Notes: generated by a model not told the origin, from the letters alone. Shown: positions 49,497 to 59,229, counted from the stretch's first letter. The stretch is 64,000 nt of DNA from Brevibacterium antiquum (GCF_016107655.1 NZ_JABASX010000010.1:62001-126000); one strand, 5' to 3'. Translations and numbers: made by a program.

Positions 49497-51209
49497 TCAG
49501 GCCACGGGTGTAGGAGTTGAGACGGTGCCAGCCGAGACAGATTCGCTGGTCAGACTCGCCCCATCGACGATGTCCTCGAAGTGGGACAGGATTTCGACCA
49601 CGGCGGACTCGTCACCCGTGATGTTGCTGCCGATGAAGGTCTTCGCGACGAGCAGCTTGCGGAAGTTGCCGTCACGGGTGGCTTCGGCATCGGCCTGCTC
49701 GAGCAGCAGGGTAGCCATAATCAGCTGTGCCAGATCATCGGCATACCCGCCGATGAGAGCTTCGGCGGCTTCGGATTCGGCGCTCACAATGGCGTCACCG
49801 CGGTCGACGATCGCGCTCCATCTGGTCAGGAGCTCACGGATCTCAGGGACAGCCTCGGCGAGGGCGATGGTGTTCAGCTTCTCTTTCATCGTCTTCGCCA
49901 GGAGACGATGCGTGTTCTGTTTGCGCATGCACCGCAGGACATCGAGGGCGATGACGTTGCTCGAGCCTTCCCAGATCGAGCCCAGGTGGGAATCGCGGAC
50001 GAGGCGGGCATCGGGGAATTCCTCGATGTAACCGCGACCGCCGCGGACCTCCATCGCCTCACCGGTGACGAAGCGGGCACGTTTGCAGATGTAGTGCTTG
50101 GCCAGCGGGGTGAGTACGCGGATCTGCGCGGTCGCGGAAGCATCCCCGGCATCGGCTCGTTGGAGCATGTCACCGCAGTAGAAGACGAGACCCAGTGCGG
50201 CCTCGGCTTCGGCCTGCAGCGGCAGCAGGGTCATGCGCATCAGGGGTGCTTCAATGAGGGTCTTGCCGAAGACCACGCGCTGGCGGGCGTGGGCGAGCGC
50301 TTCGTTGATCGACCTGCGCATGAGGGCGGTGGCGCGCATCGCGTTGGACAGGCGGGAGGTGTTGACCATCTCCGCCATCTGCCGGAATCCGCGCTCGAGC
50401 GCACCGACCTGGACGGCATAGGCATTGTTGAGGGTGACCTCGCCGCTGGGCATGGACCTGGTGCCGAGCTTGTCCTTGAGCCGGTCGATGACATAGGAGT
50501 TCTTCGTCCCGTCCGGACGGTGCTTGGGCAGCATGAACAGTCCCACACCGCGCGTGGTGTCATCGCCGCCGGGGAACCTGGCGAGGGTGAGGATGATGTC
50601 AGCGTCCGGATTCGAGGCGAACCATTTGCGACCGGACAGCGCCCAGTTCTCGCCGTCACGCTCGGCCACGGTCGAGGTCTGGGCGATGTCGGTGCCGGCA
50701 TGGATCTCGGTCATGAACATCGCACCGGTGAACCGACGTTCGGGATCGACCGAGATCAGACGATCAATTGCCTCGGCGATCTGCTCCCCCTCACCGAACT
50801 TCCACAGGGTCCTGGCGGCTGCGTCGGTCATCGAGACCGGGCAGGCCAGACCGAACTCGGCTTGGACGAAGACGTAAGAGAGGATGTATTTGACCAGGTG
50901 GGGCGGTACGTCGTCCCAGCCGTGGAGGCCACGGTGTGAAAGGGCGGAGAGGCCGTATTCCTCGTAGGCGGCCTTCTGCAGCTCCTGGTAGCTGTGGTGG
51001 TAGTCGATCGTGTCGACGCGATCGCCCTCGCGGTTGAACTGTTCCAGCGTCGGCGGGTTCTTGTCCGCAACGTCTGCCAGCGGGGCCAGGCGCTGCGGGG
51101 CATCGGCGCCAAGTGCAGTGAGCACCGGAGCGAGCAGCTCTCGATCTGCTGACTCAAGGTATGACTCGATGAGGGGCTGCAGGGCCGGGTCGAGGTCGAC
51201 GTAGTTCAT
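49497..51209 (-). CDS. Acyl-CoA dehydrogenase, long AidB-like form
   Basis: A 570-residue flavoprotein, longer than standard acyl-CoA dehydrogenases through N- and C-terminal extensions: MTEIHAGTDIAQTSTVAE, RKWFASNPDADIILTLAR, VRGGRGYIEEFPDARLVRD and LGSIWEGSSNVIALDVLR match the AidB-like subfamily. Substrate unknown; its operon position suggests an acid feeding the glutaryl-CoA route. It is the first gene of the minus-strand unit and divergent from a LysR regulator. Confidence 0.87.
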   Translation of the reverse strand: MNYVDLDPALQPLIESYLESADRELLAPVLTALGADAPQRLAPLADVADKNPPTLEQFNREGDRVDTIDYHHSYQELQKAAYEEYGLSALSHRGLHGWDDVPPHLVKYILSYVFVQAEFGLACPVSMTDAAARTLWKFGEGEQIAEAIDRLISVDPERRFTGAMFMTEIHAGTDIAQTSTVAERDGENWALSGRKWFASNPDADIILTLARFPGGDDTTRGVGLFMLPKHRPDGTKNSYVIDRLKDKLGTRSMPSGEVTLNNAYAVQVGALERGFRQMAEMVNTSRLSNAMRATALMRRSINEALAHARQRVVFGKTLIEAPLMRMTLLPLQAEAEAALGLVFYCGDMLQRADAGDASATAQIRVLTPLAKHYICKRARFVTGEAMEVRGGRGYIEEFPDARLVRDSHLGSIWEGSSNVIALDVLRCMRKQNTHRLLAKTMKEKLNTIALAEAVPEIRELLTRWSAIVDRGDAIVSAESEAAEALIGGYADDLAQLIMATLLLEQADAEATRDGNFRKLLVAKTFIGSNITGDESAVVEILSHFEDIVDGASLTSESVSAGTVSTPTPVA

Positions 51210-51231
51210 GGTTCCTTACTGTTCCACTTGT

Positions 51232-51255
51232 ATTACACGGTGTCCAAGACGTAAT
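51232..51255. promoter_or_regulatory. ATTAC-N14-GTAAT dyad, candidate LysR site
   Basis: In the 125-base region between the acyl-CoA dehydrogenase and LysR genes, ATTAC (51232-51236) and GTAAT (51251-51255) form a symmetric dyad, 22 bases upstream of the dehydrogenase start. LysR regulators bind dyads near divergent targets, so this is a candidate site for the neighbour. Confidence 0.4.
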
Positions 51256-51334
51256 CTCATGGTCATTATTTGCGATTCTTTATCAATCCTTGGCTGTCTG
51301 CGGATACGGCCGAACGACAACGAAAGCGGGCACC

Positions 51335-52240
51335 ATGGAACTGCGGCATTTCTCGGCCTTCCTCGCCGTGGCACAGGAGCTGCACTTCGGACGGGCAGCG
51401 GAGACCTTGCACATCGCGCAGCCGGCCTTGAGCCAGATGATCCGCGCCCTCGAGAAGGACCTCAACGTGCAGCTGTTCGAACGGACAACGCGCCGGGTGC
51501 GACTGACCTCCTCAGGTGAGGCGCTGCTCGAGCCCGCTCGCGCGATCCAGGCCCAGGTCGAGGGCGCGCGACGCATCGCCCGTGCTGCGAAGGAAGGCGT
51601 GGTCGGCCGGGTGCGGATCGGGTTCGGCGGCACGAGCGGCTATTCGATCCTGTCCCTGCTCGCCCGGGAGGTCGCGCACCGACAGCCCGGTATCACCCTG
51701 GAGATGCACCCACAGACGTATTCCGGTGAGTCGGCCTTGGCCGTTCGCGACGGGACCATGGACATGGGGATCATCTCCCCGCCGGCGCCGGCGGGCATCG
51801 CCGTCCACGTCATCCGGCAGGAACGGGTCATGGTCGCAGTCCCCACCAGCCACGAACTCGCCGGGGCGGAGAGCGTCTCCATGGCGGATCTGAAGGAGCA
51901 GCCGTTCATCACCTACGCGCCTTCGCACGGTTCGCAGGTGCGAGAGGCGATGATGCGCCTGGCCGATCAGGCCGGCTATCTTCCGCACATCGCGCAGGAG
52001 GCACCGGATCCCTACAGTCTGCTCGCGCTCGTGGGTGCGCAGGTCGGAATCGCGATCGTCGTCGAGTCCTCGAATCACATCCGCATCGACGGTGTCACCT
52101 ATGTTCGCCTCGCCGAGGGTGGGGATGCGTTCACATTGGCGCTCGGCTGGCGCCGCAACAACCCTTCGAAGGCCCTGGCGCGGGTCGTCGAGATCGTGCA
52201 GGAGATCCTGCCCGAGGCGCAGCTGCCGAAAACCAATTGA
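51335..52240 (+). CDS. LysR-type transcriptional regulator
   Basis: A 301-residue LysR protein: N-terminal HTH MELRHFSAFLAVAQELHFGRAAETLHIAQPALSQ and then a two-lobed effector domain from about residue 90 (VRIGFGGTSGYSILSLL). The length is normal. It is divergent from the acyl-CoA dehydrogenase/CoA-transferase/gcdH unit and probably activates it in response to an acid or acyl-CoA. ATG 51335 is the start shared by the family. Confidence 0.9.
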   Translation: MELRHFSAFLAVAQELHFGRAAETLHIAQPALSQMIRALEKDLNVQLFERTTRRVRLTSSGEALLEPARAIQAQVEGARRIARAAKEGVVGRVRIGFGGTSGYSILSLLAREVAHRQPGITLEMHPQTYSGESALAVRDGTMDMGIISPPAPAGIAVHVIRQERVMVAVPTSHELAGAESVSMADLKEQPFITYAPSHGSQVREAMMRLADQAGYLPHIAQEAPDPYSLLALVGAQVGIAIVVESSNHIRIDGVTYVRLAEGGDAFTLALGWRRNNPSKALARVVEIVQEILPEAQLPKTN

Positions 52241-52263
52241 GCCGGAGCGCACCTCCCGCCAAA

Positions 52264-52325
52264 ACGTCCCGACGTCAATAAAACTCCCCGGCGCCACGCG
52301 AAATTAGTGACGTCGGGGAGTTTTA
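52264..52325. terminator. Terminator with two competing stems between convergent genes
   Basis: AAAACTCCCCG (52280-52290) pairs with CGGGGAGTTTT (52314-52324) as an 11-base-pair stem ending in TTTT, a good bidirectional terminator for the LysR and aldehyde dehydrogenase genes. CCCGACGTCA (52268-52277) can instead pair perfectly with TGACGTCGGG (52308-52317). The two stems share 52314-52317 and cannot form together. Confidence 0.75.
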
Positions 52326-52337
52326 GTCTGGCGAGTG

Positions 52338-53753
52338 CTACCAGCTGATCACGTGTGGGACGCTGACGTGCTTGAGCCCTTCGAGTCCGAACTCGAGTCC
52401 GAAACCTGACTTCTTCACCCCGCCGAAGGGAATCCGCGGGTCCACTGCTCCGTGCTTGTTGATCCAGGTCGATCCTGCCTCCAGGCGGGCCGCGACCTTC
52501 TTGCATTCCTCGAGGTCGCTGCCCCAGACCGAGGAGCCGAGGCCGACCTCGAGTTCGTTGGCCCAGCCGATGGCCTGTTCCAGGTCGGTGTACTTGATGA
52601 TCGGCAGAGCCGGGCCGAACTGCTCCTCTGCGACCAGCGGGTTGTCGTTGTCGATGTCGGCGACAAGCGTGGTCGGGTAGAAGTATCCGGGCTGGTCCGC
52701 GACAGGGTCACCGCCCGTGAGCACCCGGGCACCGGAGTCCTTGGCCGCCTGGACGAGCTTGGCGACGATATCGAACTGCTGTTTGTTCTGCAGCGGCCCG
52801 AGCACGTTCTCCTCCTCCAAACCCACGCCCATCGGTGACTGTTTGGCCACCTCGACGAGGGCATCGCAGACCTGGTCGTAGAGGGCTTCGGGCACGTAGA
52901 GGCGCTTCATCGCCGCACACGTCTGACCGGTGTTGATGAACGCACCCCAGAACAGGTCGCCGGCAATGGCCGCAGGATCGGCGTTTTCGAGCACGATGCC
53001 TGCGTCATTGCCGCCCAGCTCCAAGGTCAGACGGGCCAGGGTGTCAGCTGCCGATCGCATGATTGCCTGACCGGTCTTCGTCGATCCGGTGAACATGATC
53101 TTGTCGACATCTGCATGAGATGTCAGGGCCGCGCCGACCTCGCCGCTGCCGGGAACCACGGTGAGAACGTCGGCGGGCAGGACCTGGTTGATGACTGCGA
53201 CGAGTGCCTGCACCGACAAAGGCGTGTACTCGGAGGGCTTGAGAACGACGGTGTTGCCCATCTTCAACGAGGGGGCGAACTGCCACACGGAGATCATCAT
53301 CGGCCAGTTCCAGGGCCCAACTGCTCCGATGACGCCGACGGGTCCGTAGTGGAGTTCGGCGTGGGTCTCCTCGTCGTCGACAAGAACTTCAGGCTCGAGC
53401 TCGAAGGCGGCATTGGCCCGCAGCCATGCGGCGCAGGCGCCGACCTCGAAGCGGGCATTGGGTCCGTTGAGCGGCTTGCCCTGTTCACGCGAGAGCAGCT
53501 CGGCCAGCGCCTCGGCGGAGGCTTCGACCGCGTCAGCGGCCCGGTTCAGCAGATCGCTGCGCTCCTTCGACGTCCGCGACGCCCATTCGGGCTGAACCTT
53601 GCGTGCAGCTGCAACGGCGGTGTCGATGTCGGCGGTGCTGCCTTCACGGGTGCGACCGACGACCTCGCCGGTGGCAGGATCGAGCAGTTCTCGACCGTTC
53701 GGGTCTTCGATGGTCGACAGCAGTCCTGCGAAAGTGGTGAGGTCGGTGCTCAT
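52338..53753 (-). CDS. Aldehyde dehydrogenase (NAD(P)-dependent)
   Basis: A 471-residue aldehyde dehydrogenase with PWNWPMMISVWQFAPSLKMGN, KPSEYTPLS (cofactor), TLELGGNDAGIVL (general-base Glu) and FINTGQTCAAMKRLYV (catalytic Cys). With the copper amine oxidase about 3.5 kb away it probably oxidises the aldehyde released from an amine such as phenylethylamine or tyramine. ATG 53753 follows AAAAGGAG on the minus strand. The permease gene lies 55 bases upstream in the same direction, suggesting an operon. Confidence 0.9.
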   Translation of the reverse strand: MSTDLTTFAGLLSTIEDPNGRELLDPATGEVVGRTREGSTADIDTAVAAARKVQPEWASRTSKERSDLLNRAADAVEASAEALAELLSREQGKPLNGPNARFEVGACAAWLRANAAFELEPEVLVDDEETHAELHYGPVGVIGAVGPWNWPMMISVWQFAPSLKMGNTVVLKPSEYTPLSVQALVAVINQVLPADVLTVVPGSGEVGAALTSHADVDKIMFTGSTKTGQAIMRSAADTLARLTLELGGNDAGIVLENADPAAIAGDLFWGAFINTGQTCAAMKRLYVPEALYDQVCDALVEVAKQSPMGVGLEEENVLGPLQNKQQFDIVAKLVQAAKDSGARVLTGGDPVADQPGYFYPTTLVADIDNDNPLVAEEQFGPALPIIKYTDLEQAIGWANELEVGLGSSVWGSDLEECKKVAARLEAGSTWINKHGAVDPRIPFGGVKKSGFGLEFGLEGLKHVSVPHVISW

Positions 53754-53808
53754 GATTCTCCTTTTTCGGGGGTGGATCGTGTGGTCATGGGGTGGGTATG
53801 GCGAGGTC

Positions 53809-55314
53809 TCATCCCAGGCTTCCACCTGAACCGACACCTGCATAGAGCTGTGGGCGCCTCGCCCGGAGGACGAGGGCCCAGGCGGTGCCGATGATGCCGG
53901 GCACAAGCACGATGGCGGGCAGCAGCCAGGAGAGCACCGAGGTGCCTTCGAGGCCGATGAGGACGTTGAAGTTGATGACGATGGAGATGAACAGAACGAT
54001 GAGCCCCAGCGCCGAGAGCCCTGGTGCGATCGCCCTGGTCCACAACGAATATTCGCGTGAGTGAGAGCGCAGGAATCCGACCACGGCCAGCGCGGTCAGC
54101 GCCATAAGCAAGACGAGTCCGAAGGCCCCCATGTTCGTCAGCCAGGTGAAGAGGGTGACAACAGGGAAGAGCGGATCCTCACTGCCGGCCCCGATGAATG
54201 CGAAGACGAGGATGACAATGAGAGCGATCCCTGACTGGGCCAGAGACCCGGCAACGGGTGCACCCGTTCGGCGGGAGGTTCTGGCGAGGAAGGTCGGCAG
54301 CACCCGATCACGGCCGAGAGCGAAGAAGTATCGCGCCACGATGTTGTGGAAGGCGACGAGCGCGGCCAGCAGCGAGGTGAGGAAGAGCAGGTTCGCGAGG
54401 TCGACGAACCATACCGGGGCATGCTCACCGAGGAAGACGAACATAAGATCGGGACCGAACTCCTGAGACCGTCCGACGACGCTCGAAGCGCCTTCGCCCA
54501 CGGTCATCGCCCAGGCGGAGAACGCGTAGAAGACGGCGATGATGCTCACAGCGATGATCGTCGCCCGGCCTGCTGTGCGCTTGGGGTCCTTGACCTCTTC
54601 GTTGTAGATCGCGCCGGATTCGAAGCCCATGAACGCCGCGATCGAGAATGCCAGTGCCGCGCCGACCCCGGGCGCGAAGAGCTGGTCGGGCAGCAGTCCG
54701 TCGGCGGTGACGCCTTCGGGACTGTGACTGAAACCGATGATGTCGAAGACGATGACGACGAGGAACTCGGTGCCGACGATGATCCCGAGGACCTTCGCAG
54801 AGAAGTCGACACGGCTGATGCCCATGAGTCCGACGATCACCCAGGCGATGAGCGCACAGATCCACCAGGCGACCTGCAGACCGAAGAGGGAATCGAGGAA
54901 GGAGGAGAAGACGAAGCCGAACATTCCGGCGATGCCGATCTGCATCGAGTTGTAGGCGACCAGAGCCGTCAGAGCGGCTCCCATCCCCACGGGCTTTCCC
55001 AGCCCTTTGGAGATGTAGGCGAAGAAGGCACCGGCATTGTGCACGTGTCGGCTCATGGCCGCATACCCGATCGCGAAGAGGACGAGAATGATGCCGAGGA
55101 CGACGAACGACAATGGGATTCCGAGGAGACCGGTGACCGCGAAATTGCTCGGGACACCGCCGGCGACCACGGTCAGGGGCGCCGAGGCGGCGATGATCAT
55201 GAACACGAGCGCCGACGTTCCGATCCGGCTCGCCCCGAGACCTGCCCTTGAGTGACTCGAGGCAGTGGTGCCTTCCGCCTCGGCGCCGGTGCCGAGGATT
55301 CCGTGCGCGCTCAT
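53809..55314 (-). CDS. APC-superfamily amino acid/amine permease
   Basis: A 501-residue, twelve-helix permease: IGTSALVFMIIAASAPLTVVAGGVP in helix 1, AFFAYISKGLGKPVG, and SIAAFMGFESGAIYNEEVKDPKRT between helices 6 and 7 are typical of amine or amino acid APC transporters. ATG 55314 has AGGTGG upstream; GTG 55323 is an alternative. It would import the amine that the island's oxidase attacks; alternatively an amino acid. A short dyad (AACAGA-N8-TCTGTT, 55326-55345) sits at its promoter. Confidence 0.87.
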   Translation of the reverse strand: MSAHGILGTGAEAEGTTASSHSRAGLGASRIGTSALVFMIIAASAPLTVVAGGVPSNFAVTGLLGIPLSFVVLGIILVLFAIGYAAMSRHVHNAGAFFAYISKGLGKPVGMGAALTALVAYNSMQIGIAGMFGFVFSSFLDSLFGLQVAWWICALIAWVIVGLMGISRVDFSAKVLGIIVGTEFLVVIVFDIIGFSHSPEGVTADGLLPDQLFAPGVGAALAFSIAAFMGFESGAIYNEEVKDPKRTAGRATIIAVSIIAVFYAFSAWAMTVGEGASSVVGRSQEFGPDLMFVFLGEHAPVWFVDLANLLFLTSLLAALVAFHNIVARYFFALGRDRVLPTFLARTSRRTGAPVAGSLAQSGIALIVILVFAFIGAGSEDPLFPVVTLFTWLTNMGAFGLVLLMALTALAVVGFLRSHSREYSLWTRAIAPGLSALGLIVLFISIVINFNVLIGLEGTSVLSWLLPAIVLVPGIIGTAWALVLRARRPQLYAGVGSGGSLG

Positions 55315-55447
55315 GTGATCCACCTAACAGAAAAGATTGTCTGTTCAGGATCTCGCACCGAAGCCAGCCATGTCTTGGCTTTGGAAGCACTCCGCTTGAC
55401 TCTCGACGCAGTCTTCACGTGCGCCTCGGATCACGCCGACTATCGCC

Positions 55448-56413
55448 TCAGCCCAGGCAGCCTCTGCGGTACTGGGCCGGCGGCCGGCCCACAACACTGC
55501 GGAAGAGCCGGGAGAAATGAGCAGGATCGCTCAGTCCCCAGCGGGCCCCGATCGCGGCGACGGGCACCCGAGCCTGCAGCGGGTCAGCAAGATCCAGGCG
55601 ACAGCGGGCGATCCGGCGCCTGCGGATCTCTCCGGAGACCGTTTCGCCGCTGCCTTCGAAGATCTGGTGGAGGGCCCGCACGGACATGAAGTGTGCGGCG
55701 GCGATCGTCGAGGGCGAAAGCTGCGGATCCGCGAGGTTCGCTTCGATGTATTCGGTGATCTCCGCCCAGAGCTGCTGCCTCTCCCCCGGCGCTTCCCTCG
55801 CCTCGGTGAGCTCATCGGCCATGACGGTGGTGAGCAGGTCGACGACGTTGCCGGCCAGCCGGATCCCGACCGCCCTGTTGAGAGTGGGCAGCATGGCCCC
55901 GGCCTGGGTGATGATCTGCGTGGCGACCGCACCGAGCTGATGCTCAGCGCCGATCGAGGTCGCGGTGAGTTGGCCGACGGTGTCGGCGGGCAGATTGACC
56001 CGCGACTGCGGGAACATCATGACGTAGGAGGAGAAGTCGCAGTCGAAGCTCAGGGTATAAGGACGTGAGGTGTCGTAGATCGCCAGCGAGCCGGGTGCCA
56101 GGGACACCTCTCGACCGTCCTGGATGAGCAGCCCGTGCCCTTTGAGCTGGAGTGAGACCTTGTAGTAGCTGTCCGGGCTCGGGGCCGAGCCGTTGGAGTC
56201 GGTGTCAGTACCGCGAGCAATCAGGTTCGGCGTCCGCAGCACCGCGTGAGGATTGGCAGAGATGTGGGACATGACGACGGAGTCGTAATCGCGCGCGCTG
56301 ATTGCTCCCCGGAATCCGCCGCGGCGCTGGGGCTCTGTGTCCAACGGCACGAACGAGTCCGAGACGAGGGACTTCCATCCATCGAAGTCCGATGCTGTGC
56401 TCTCAAGTAACAT
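55448..56413 (-). CDS. AraC-family regulator, FeaR-like
   Basis: A 321-residue AraC regulator: an N-terminal sensing domain (HISANPHAVLRTP, LAPGSLAIYDTSRPYTLSFD, typical of the AraC_binding_2 type in FeaR) and a C-terminal double HTH (LSPSTIAAAHFMSVRALHQIF and VPVAAIGARWGLSDPAHFSRLFRSVVGRPPAQYR). FeaR activates amine oxidase and aldehyde dehydrogenase genes in E. coli, matching this neighbourhood. ATG 56413 follows AGAGGACG; a longer GTG start at 56464 is possible. Confidence 0.85.
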   Translation of the reverse strand: MLLESTASDFDGWKSLVSDSFVPLDTEPQRRGGFRGAISARDYDSVVMSHISANPHAVLRTPNLIARGTDTDSNGSAPSPDSYYKVSLQLKGHGLLIQDGREVSLAPGSLAIYDTSRPYTLSFDCDFSSYVMMFPQSRVNLPADTVGQLTATSIGAEHQLGAVATQIITQAGAMLPTLNRAVGIRLAGNVVDLLTTVMADELTEAREAPGERQQLWAEITEYIEANLADPQLSPSTIAAAHFMSVRALHQIFEGSGETVSGEIRRRRIARCRLDLADPLQARVPVAAIGARWGLSDPAHFSRLFRSVVGRPPAQYRRGCLG

Positions 56414-56509
56414 CTTCGTCCTCTGCAGAAACGACCGATCGTCGACCTCTGCGTCGGCGATCACTTGGCGCTCACTCTATCCCCAACCGAGCGGGGAGTC
56501 ACGAGCACT

Positions 56510-57139
56510 TCAGGATTTACCGACCGATTGGTCATTGTCCTTCAGCGCTGCGGCCGACATGCGGTCGATGACATAGTCGAGCTGGGCACGGAAGCCCGCG
56601 AAGTCGACGGTCTCACCACCGATCATCGCGGCGGTCTGGGCACCAAGCAGATATGTCAGGAGGACATCGGCCGCGGGCTCGAGGACCACCTCGGCGGCCA
56701 AATCACCATCATCACGGGCCTGACCGAGCCAACCGAGAATCCAGGTCCGCCACCGTGCCATGGTCTCGCGCGTGGTGCGGGCATGATCGGGACTTTGGGC
56801 CACCTCGGCGAAGAAGGACAGGACGACCCTGGCCTCGTCGTGGAGCTCGGGCGTGATCGGCAGGACCTCCGAAGCGAAGGCACGCAGAGCGTCGACCCCT
56901 CGCAGGTGCGAGGTCGAGAACTCGACGCGGCGATTCGTGGCATCGAAGACGAACAGGTAGGTGGCCGCGAGCAGGTCGGACTTGGATGGGTAGTAGGACT
57001 TGATCGCACCGTTGGCGAAGCCCGCCTCGGCGGCGATATCGCGCATTGTCGCCCCGGCAAGCCCCTGCCTGACGATGATCCTCAGGGTCGCCTCGACGAG
57101 TTCGCGCCGACGCTGGTCGTGATCGACGATCTTGGGCAT
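56510..57139 (-). CDS. TetR-family regulator
   Basis: A 209-residue TetR protein: N-terminal [54 protein letters not shown], then a nine-helix ligand domain. It is divergent from the copper amine oxidase gene, with a palindrome between the -10 and -35 of that gene, so it probably represses the oxidase and perhaps itself. Its ligand is unknown but an amine or aldehyde is likely. Confidence 0.88.
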   Translation of the reverse strand: MPKIVDHDQRRRELVEATLRIIVRQGLAGATMRDIAAEAGFANGAIKSYYPSKSDLLAATYLFVFDATNRRVEFSTSHLRGVDALRAFASEVLPITPELHDEARVVLSFFAEVAQSPDHARTTRETMARWRTWILGWLGQARDDGDLAAEVVLEPAADVLLTYLLGAQTAAMIGGETVDFAGFRAQLDYVIDRMSAAALKDNDQSVGKS

Positions 57140-57169
57140 ACGTCCTCCGGTTCACTTCAGCGGCGGCTC

Positions 57170-57197
57170 TTGACTTTAATTTCTACAAGTGTAGGTT
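57170..57197 (+). promoter_or_regulatory. Promoter and operator of the copper amine oxidase gene
   Basis: TTGACT (57170-57175) and TAGGTT (57192-57197), 16 bases apart, form a promoter; the palindrome CTACAAGTGTAG (57183-57194) lies in its spacer and touches the -10. A TetR dimer here would block RNA polymerase. This is the only clear palindrome in the 101 bases between the two divergent genes. Confidence 0.5.
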
Positions 57198-57240
57198 ATT
57201 ACGTGAGTCAGCACACACATTTCATTGCAAAGGTGCACAC

Positions 57241-59202
57241 ATGTCCTGCCATTCCACTCCCGCCGAGCCGCCCCCTCGGAGCATCCTCACCCCACGCTCG
57301 CTGCCCACCGAGGATGAGATCGCGACCGTCACCACCGTGCTGCGCGAGGCCGGGCACTTCCCCGCCGAGGCGCGCATGGCCTACGTCGGACTGCTCGATC
57401 CCGTGCGCGGCCAGGCCCGCACCGCCGCCGAGGTGGACCGCCGTTTCCGTGCCTTCATCATCGACAAGTCCGCTGGCACGGCCCGCGACATCATCGTGTC
57501 CGCAACGCATGCCCGGGTCGATTCCGTGACCGAAGTGGACTCCACGAGCGAGGGTGAGTTCCCCGTCATGGAGGAGGAGTTCGGAATCGTCGAGGAGGTG
57601 CTTGCCGCGGACCCGAAGTGGCAGGAGATCCTCGCCCGTCGCGGCCTGCCTGTCGAACAGGTGCGTGTGGCACCATTGTCCGCGGGCGTCTTCGAATACC
57701 CGGAGGAGAGTGGCCGGCGGATCCTGCGGGGCCTCGCCTTCCACCAGCAGCATGAGACCGATTCCGCGTGGGCGCACCCGATCGACGGCCTCGTCGCCTA
57801 TGTCGATGTCACGAACAAGTCAGTCGATCAGATCCTCGACCTCGAGAATGTTCCGGTGCCTGCCGAGCACGGGAACTACACCGACCCCGAACTGACCGGT
57901 CCGATGCGCACCACGCAGAAGCCGATCGAAATCACCCAGCCCGAAGGCCCGAGTTTCACCCTGTCCGAGGGCAACCACATCGAGTGGGAGAAATGGTCAC
58001 TCGATGTCGGCTTTGACATGCGTGAAGGTCTGATCCTCCACAACATCGCCTTCACCGACGGCGAGCGCACCCGTACGATCCTCGACCGTGCCGCCATCGC
58101 GGAAATGGTCGTGCCCTACGGCGATCCCTCACCGGTGCGGTCCTGGCAGAACTATTTCGACACCGGCGAGTACCTCGTCGGGCAATGCGCGAACTCACTC
58201 GAACTGGGGTGTGACTGCCTCGGTGACATCACCTACCTCTCCCCGTGGGTGGTGAACAACCTCGGCGAACCGCGGCAGATCAAGAACGGCGTCTGCATGC
58301 ACGAGGAAGATGCCTCGATCCTGGCCAAGCACTCGGACCTGTGGTCCGGTGTCGATTACACCAGACGCAACCGACGCTTCGTCGTCTCCTTCTTCACCAC
58401 CGTGGGCAACTACGACTACGGCTTCTACTGGTACCTCTACCTCGACGGCACCATCGAGTTCGAGGCCAAGGCCACGGGAGTCGTGTTCACCTCAGCACTG
58501 CCGGACGGATCGAGCGATTTCGCCTCGGAGATCGCGCCCGGGCTGGGTGCTCCGTTCCATCAGCATCTCTTCGGGGCGCGTCTCGACTTCGCCCTCGACG
58601 GCGGCAAGTGCCGAGTCGAAGAGGAGGACGTGGTGCGCCTGCCGGTCTCCGAGACCAATCCGCGCGGCAACGCATTCAGCCGCAAACGCACGGTGCTGCG
58701 ATCTGAGCGTGAGGCCCAGCGCGATGCGGATCAGTCGAAAGCTCGGACCTGGGTGGTGTCGAATCCGGAGTCGGTCAACCGCCTCGGCGAACCTGTCGGG
58801 TACAAGCTTCATCCCACGGGACTGCCGACTCTGCTGGCCGCCGAGGATTCCTCGGTTCACCGGCGGGCGACGTTTGCGTCGAAGGCGCTGTGGGTCTCGC
58901 AGTATCACGAAGACGAACGCTATCCGACCGGTGATTTCCCGAACCAGCATCCCGGCCATGCGGGGCTGCCGAGCTGGACGGAGGCCGACCGCAGCGTCGA
59001 CGGTGAGGACATCGTGGTGTGGCACAGCTTCGGCCTCACACACTTCCCGCGGGTCGAGGACTGGCCGATCATGCCCGTGGACACGGTCGGATTCAAGTTG
59101 CGCCCGGAAGGGTTCTTCGACCGCTCCCCTGTCCTTGATGTTCCTGCGCCGGCCTCGGGTGGACACTGCGAAGGATCCGACGGCGGCTGCTGCGAGGGGT
59201 GA
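57241..59202 (+). CDS. Copper-containing primary amine oxidase
   Basis: A 653-residue quinoprotein oxidase: [16 protein letters not shown] contains the tyrosine (about residue 391) that becomes the topaquinone cofactor, and [11 protein letters not shown] (440-442) gives two copper ligands, with the third expected in [10 protein letters not shown]. It deaminates a primary amine to an aldehyde with release of ammonia and H2O2. The last 14 or so residues ([14 protein letters not shown]) are an unusual Cys/Gly tail. Start ATG 57241 has AAAGG upstream. No secretion signal is visible. With the permease, aldehyde dehydrogenase and FeaR-like regulator it forms an amine-use island. Confidence 0.92.
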   Translation: MSCHSTPAEPPPRSILTPRSLPTEDEIATVTTVLREAGHFPAEARMAYVGLLDPVRGQARTAAEVDRRFRAFIIDKSAGTARDIIVSATHARVDSVTEVDSTSEGEFPVMEEEFGIVEEVLAADPKWQEILARRGLPVEQVRVAPLSAGVFEYPEESGRRILRGLAFHQQHETDSAWAHPIDGLVAYVDVTNKSVDQILDLENVPVPAEHGNYTDPELTGPMRTTQKPIEITQPEGPSFTLSEGNHIEWEKWSLDVGFDMREGLILHNIAFTDGERTRTILDRAAIAEMVVPYGDPSPVRSWQNYFDTGEYLVGQCANSLELGCDCLGDITYLSPWVVNNLGEPRQIKNGVCMHEEDASILAKHSDLWSGVDYTRRNRRFVVSFFTTVGNYDYGFYWYLYLDGTIEFEAKATGVVFTSALPDGSSDFASEIAPGLGAPFHQHLFGARLDFALDGGKCRVEEEDVVRLPVSETNPRGNAFSRKRTVLRSEREAQRDADQSKARTWVVSNPESVNRLGEPVGYKLHPTGLPTLLAAEDSSVHRRATFASKALWVSQYHEDERYPTGDFPNQHPGHAGLPSWTEADRSVDGEDIVVWHSFGLTHFPRVEDWPIMPVDTVGFKLRPEGFFDRSPVLDVPAPASGGHCEGSDGGCCEG

Positions 59203-59206
59203 GACT

Positions 59207-59229
59207 GCTGCGCGGTGCCCCCGCGCAGC
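59207..59229. terminator. Stem-loop after the amine oxidase gene
   Basis: GCTGCGCGG (59207-59215) and CCGCGCAGC (59221-59229) form a 9-base-pair stem with a 5-base loop, 4 bases after the oxidase stop and directly next to the stop of the isomerase relic. A strong but T-less hairpin. Confidence 0.6.

Noticed and set aside
48025-50031. 668-codon plus-strand frame over the acyl-CoA dehydrogenase and CoA-transferase genes
   Set aside because: Antisense to three strong minus-strand genes with conserved active sites; no recognisable domain.
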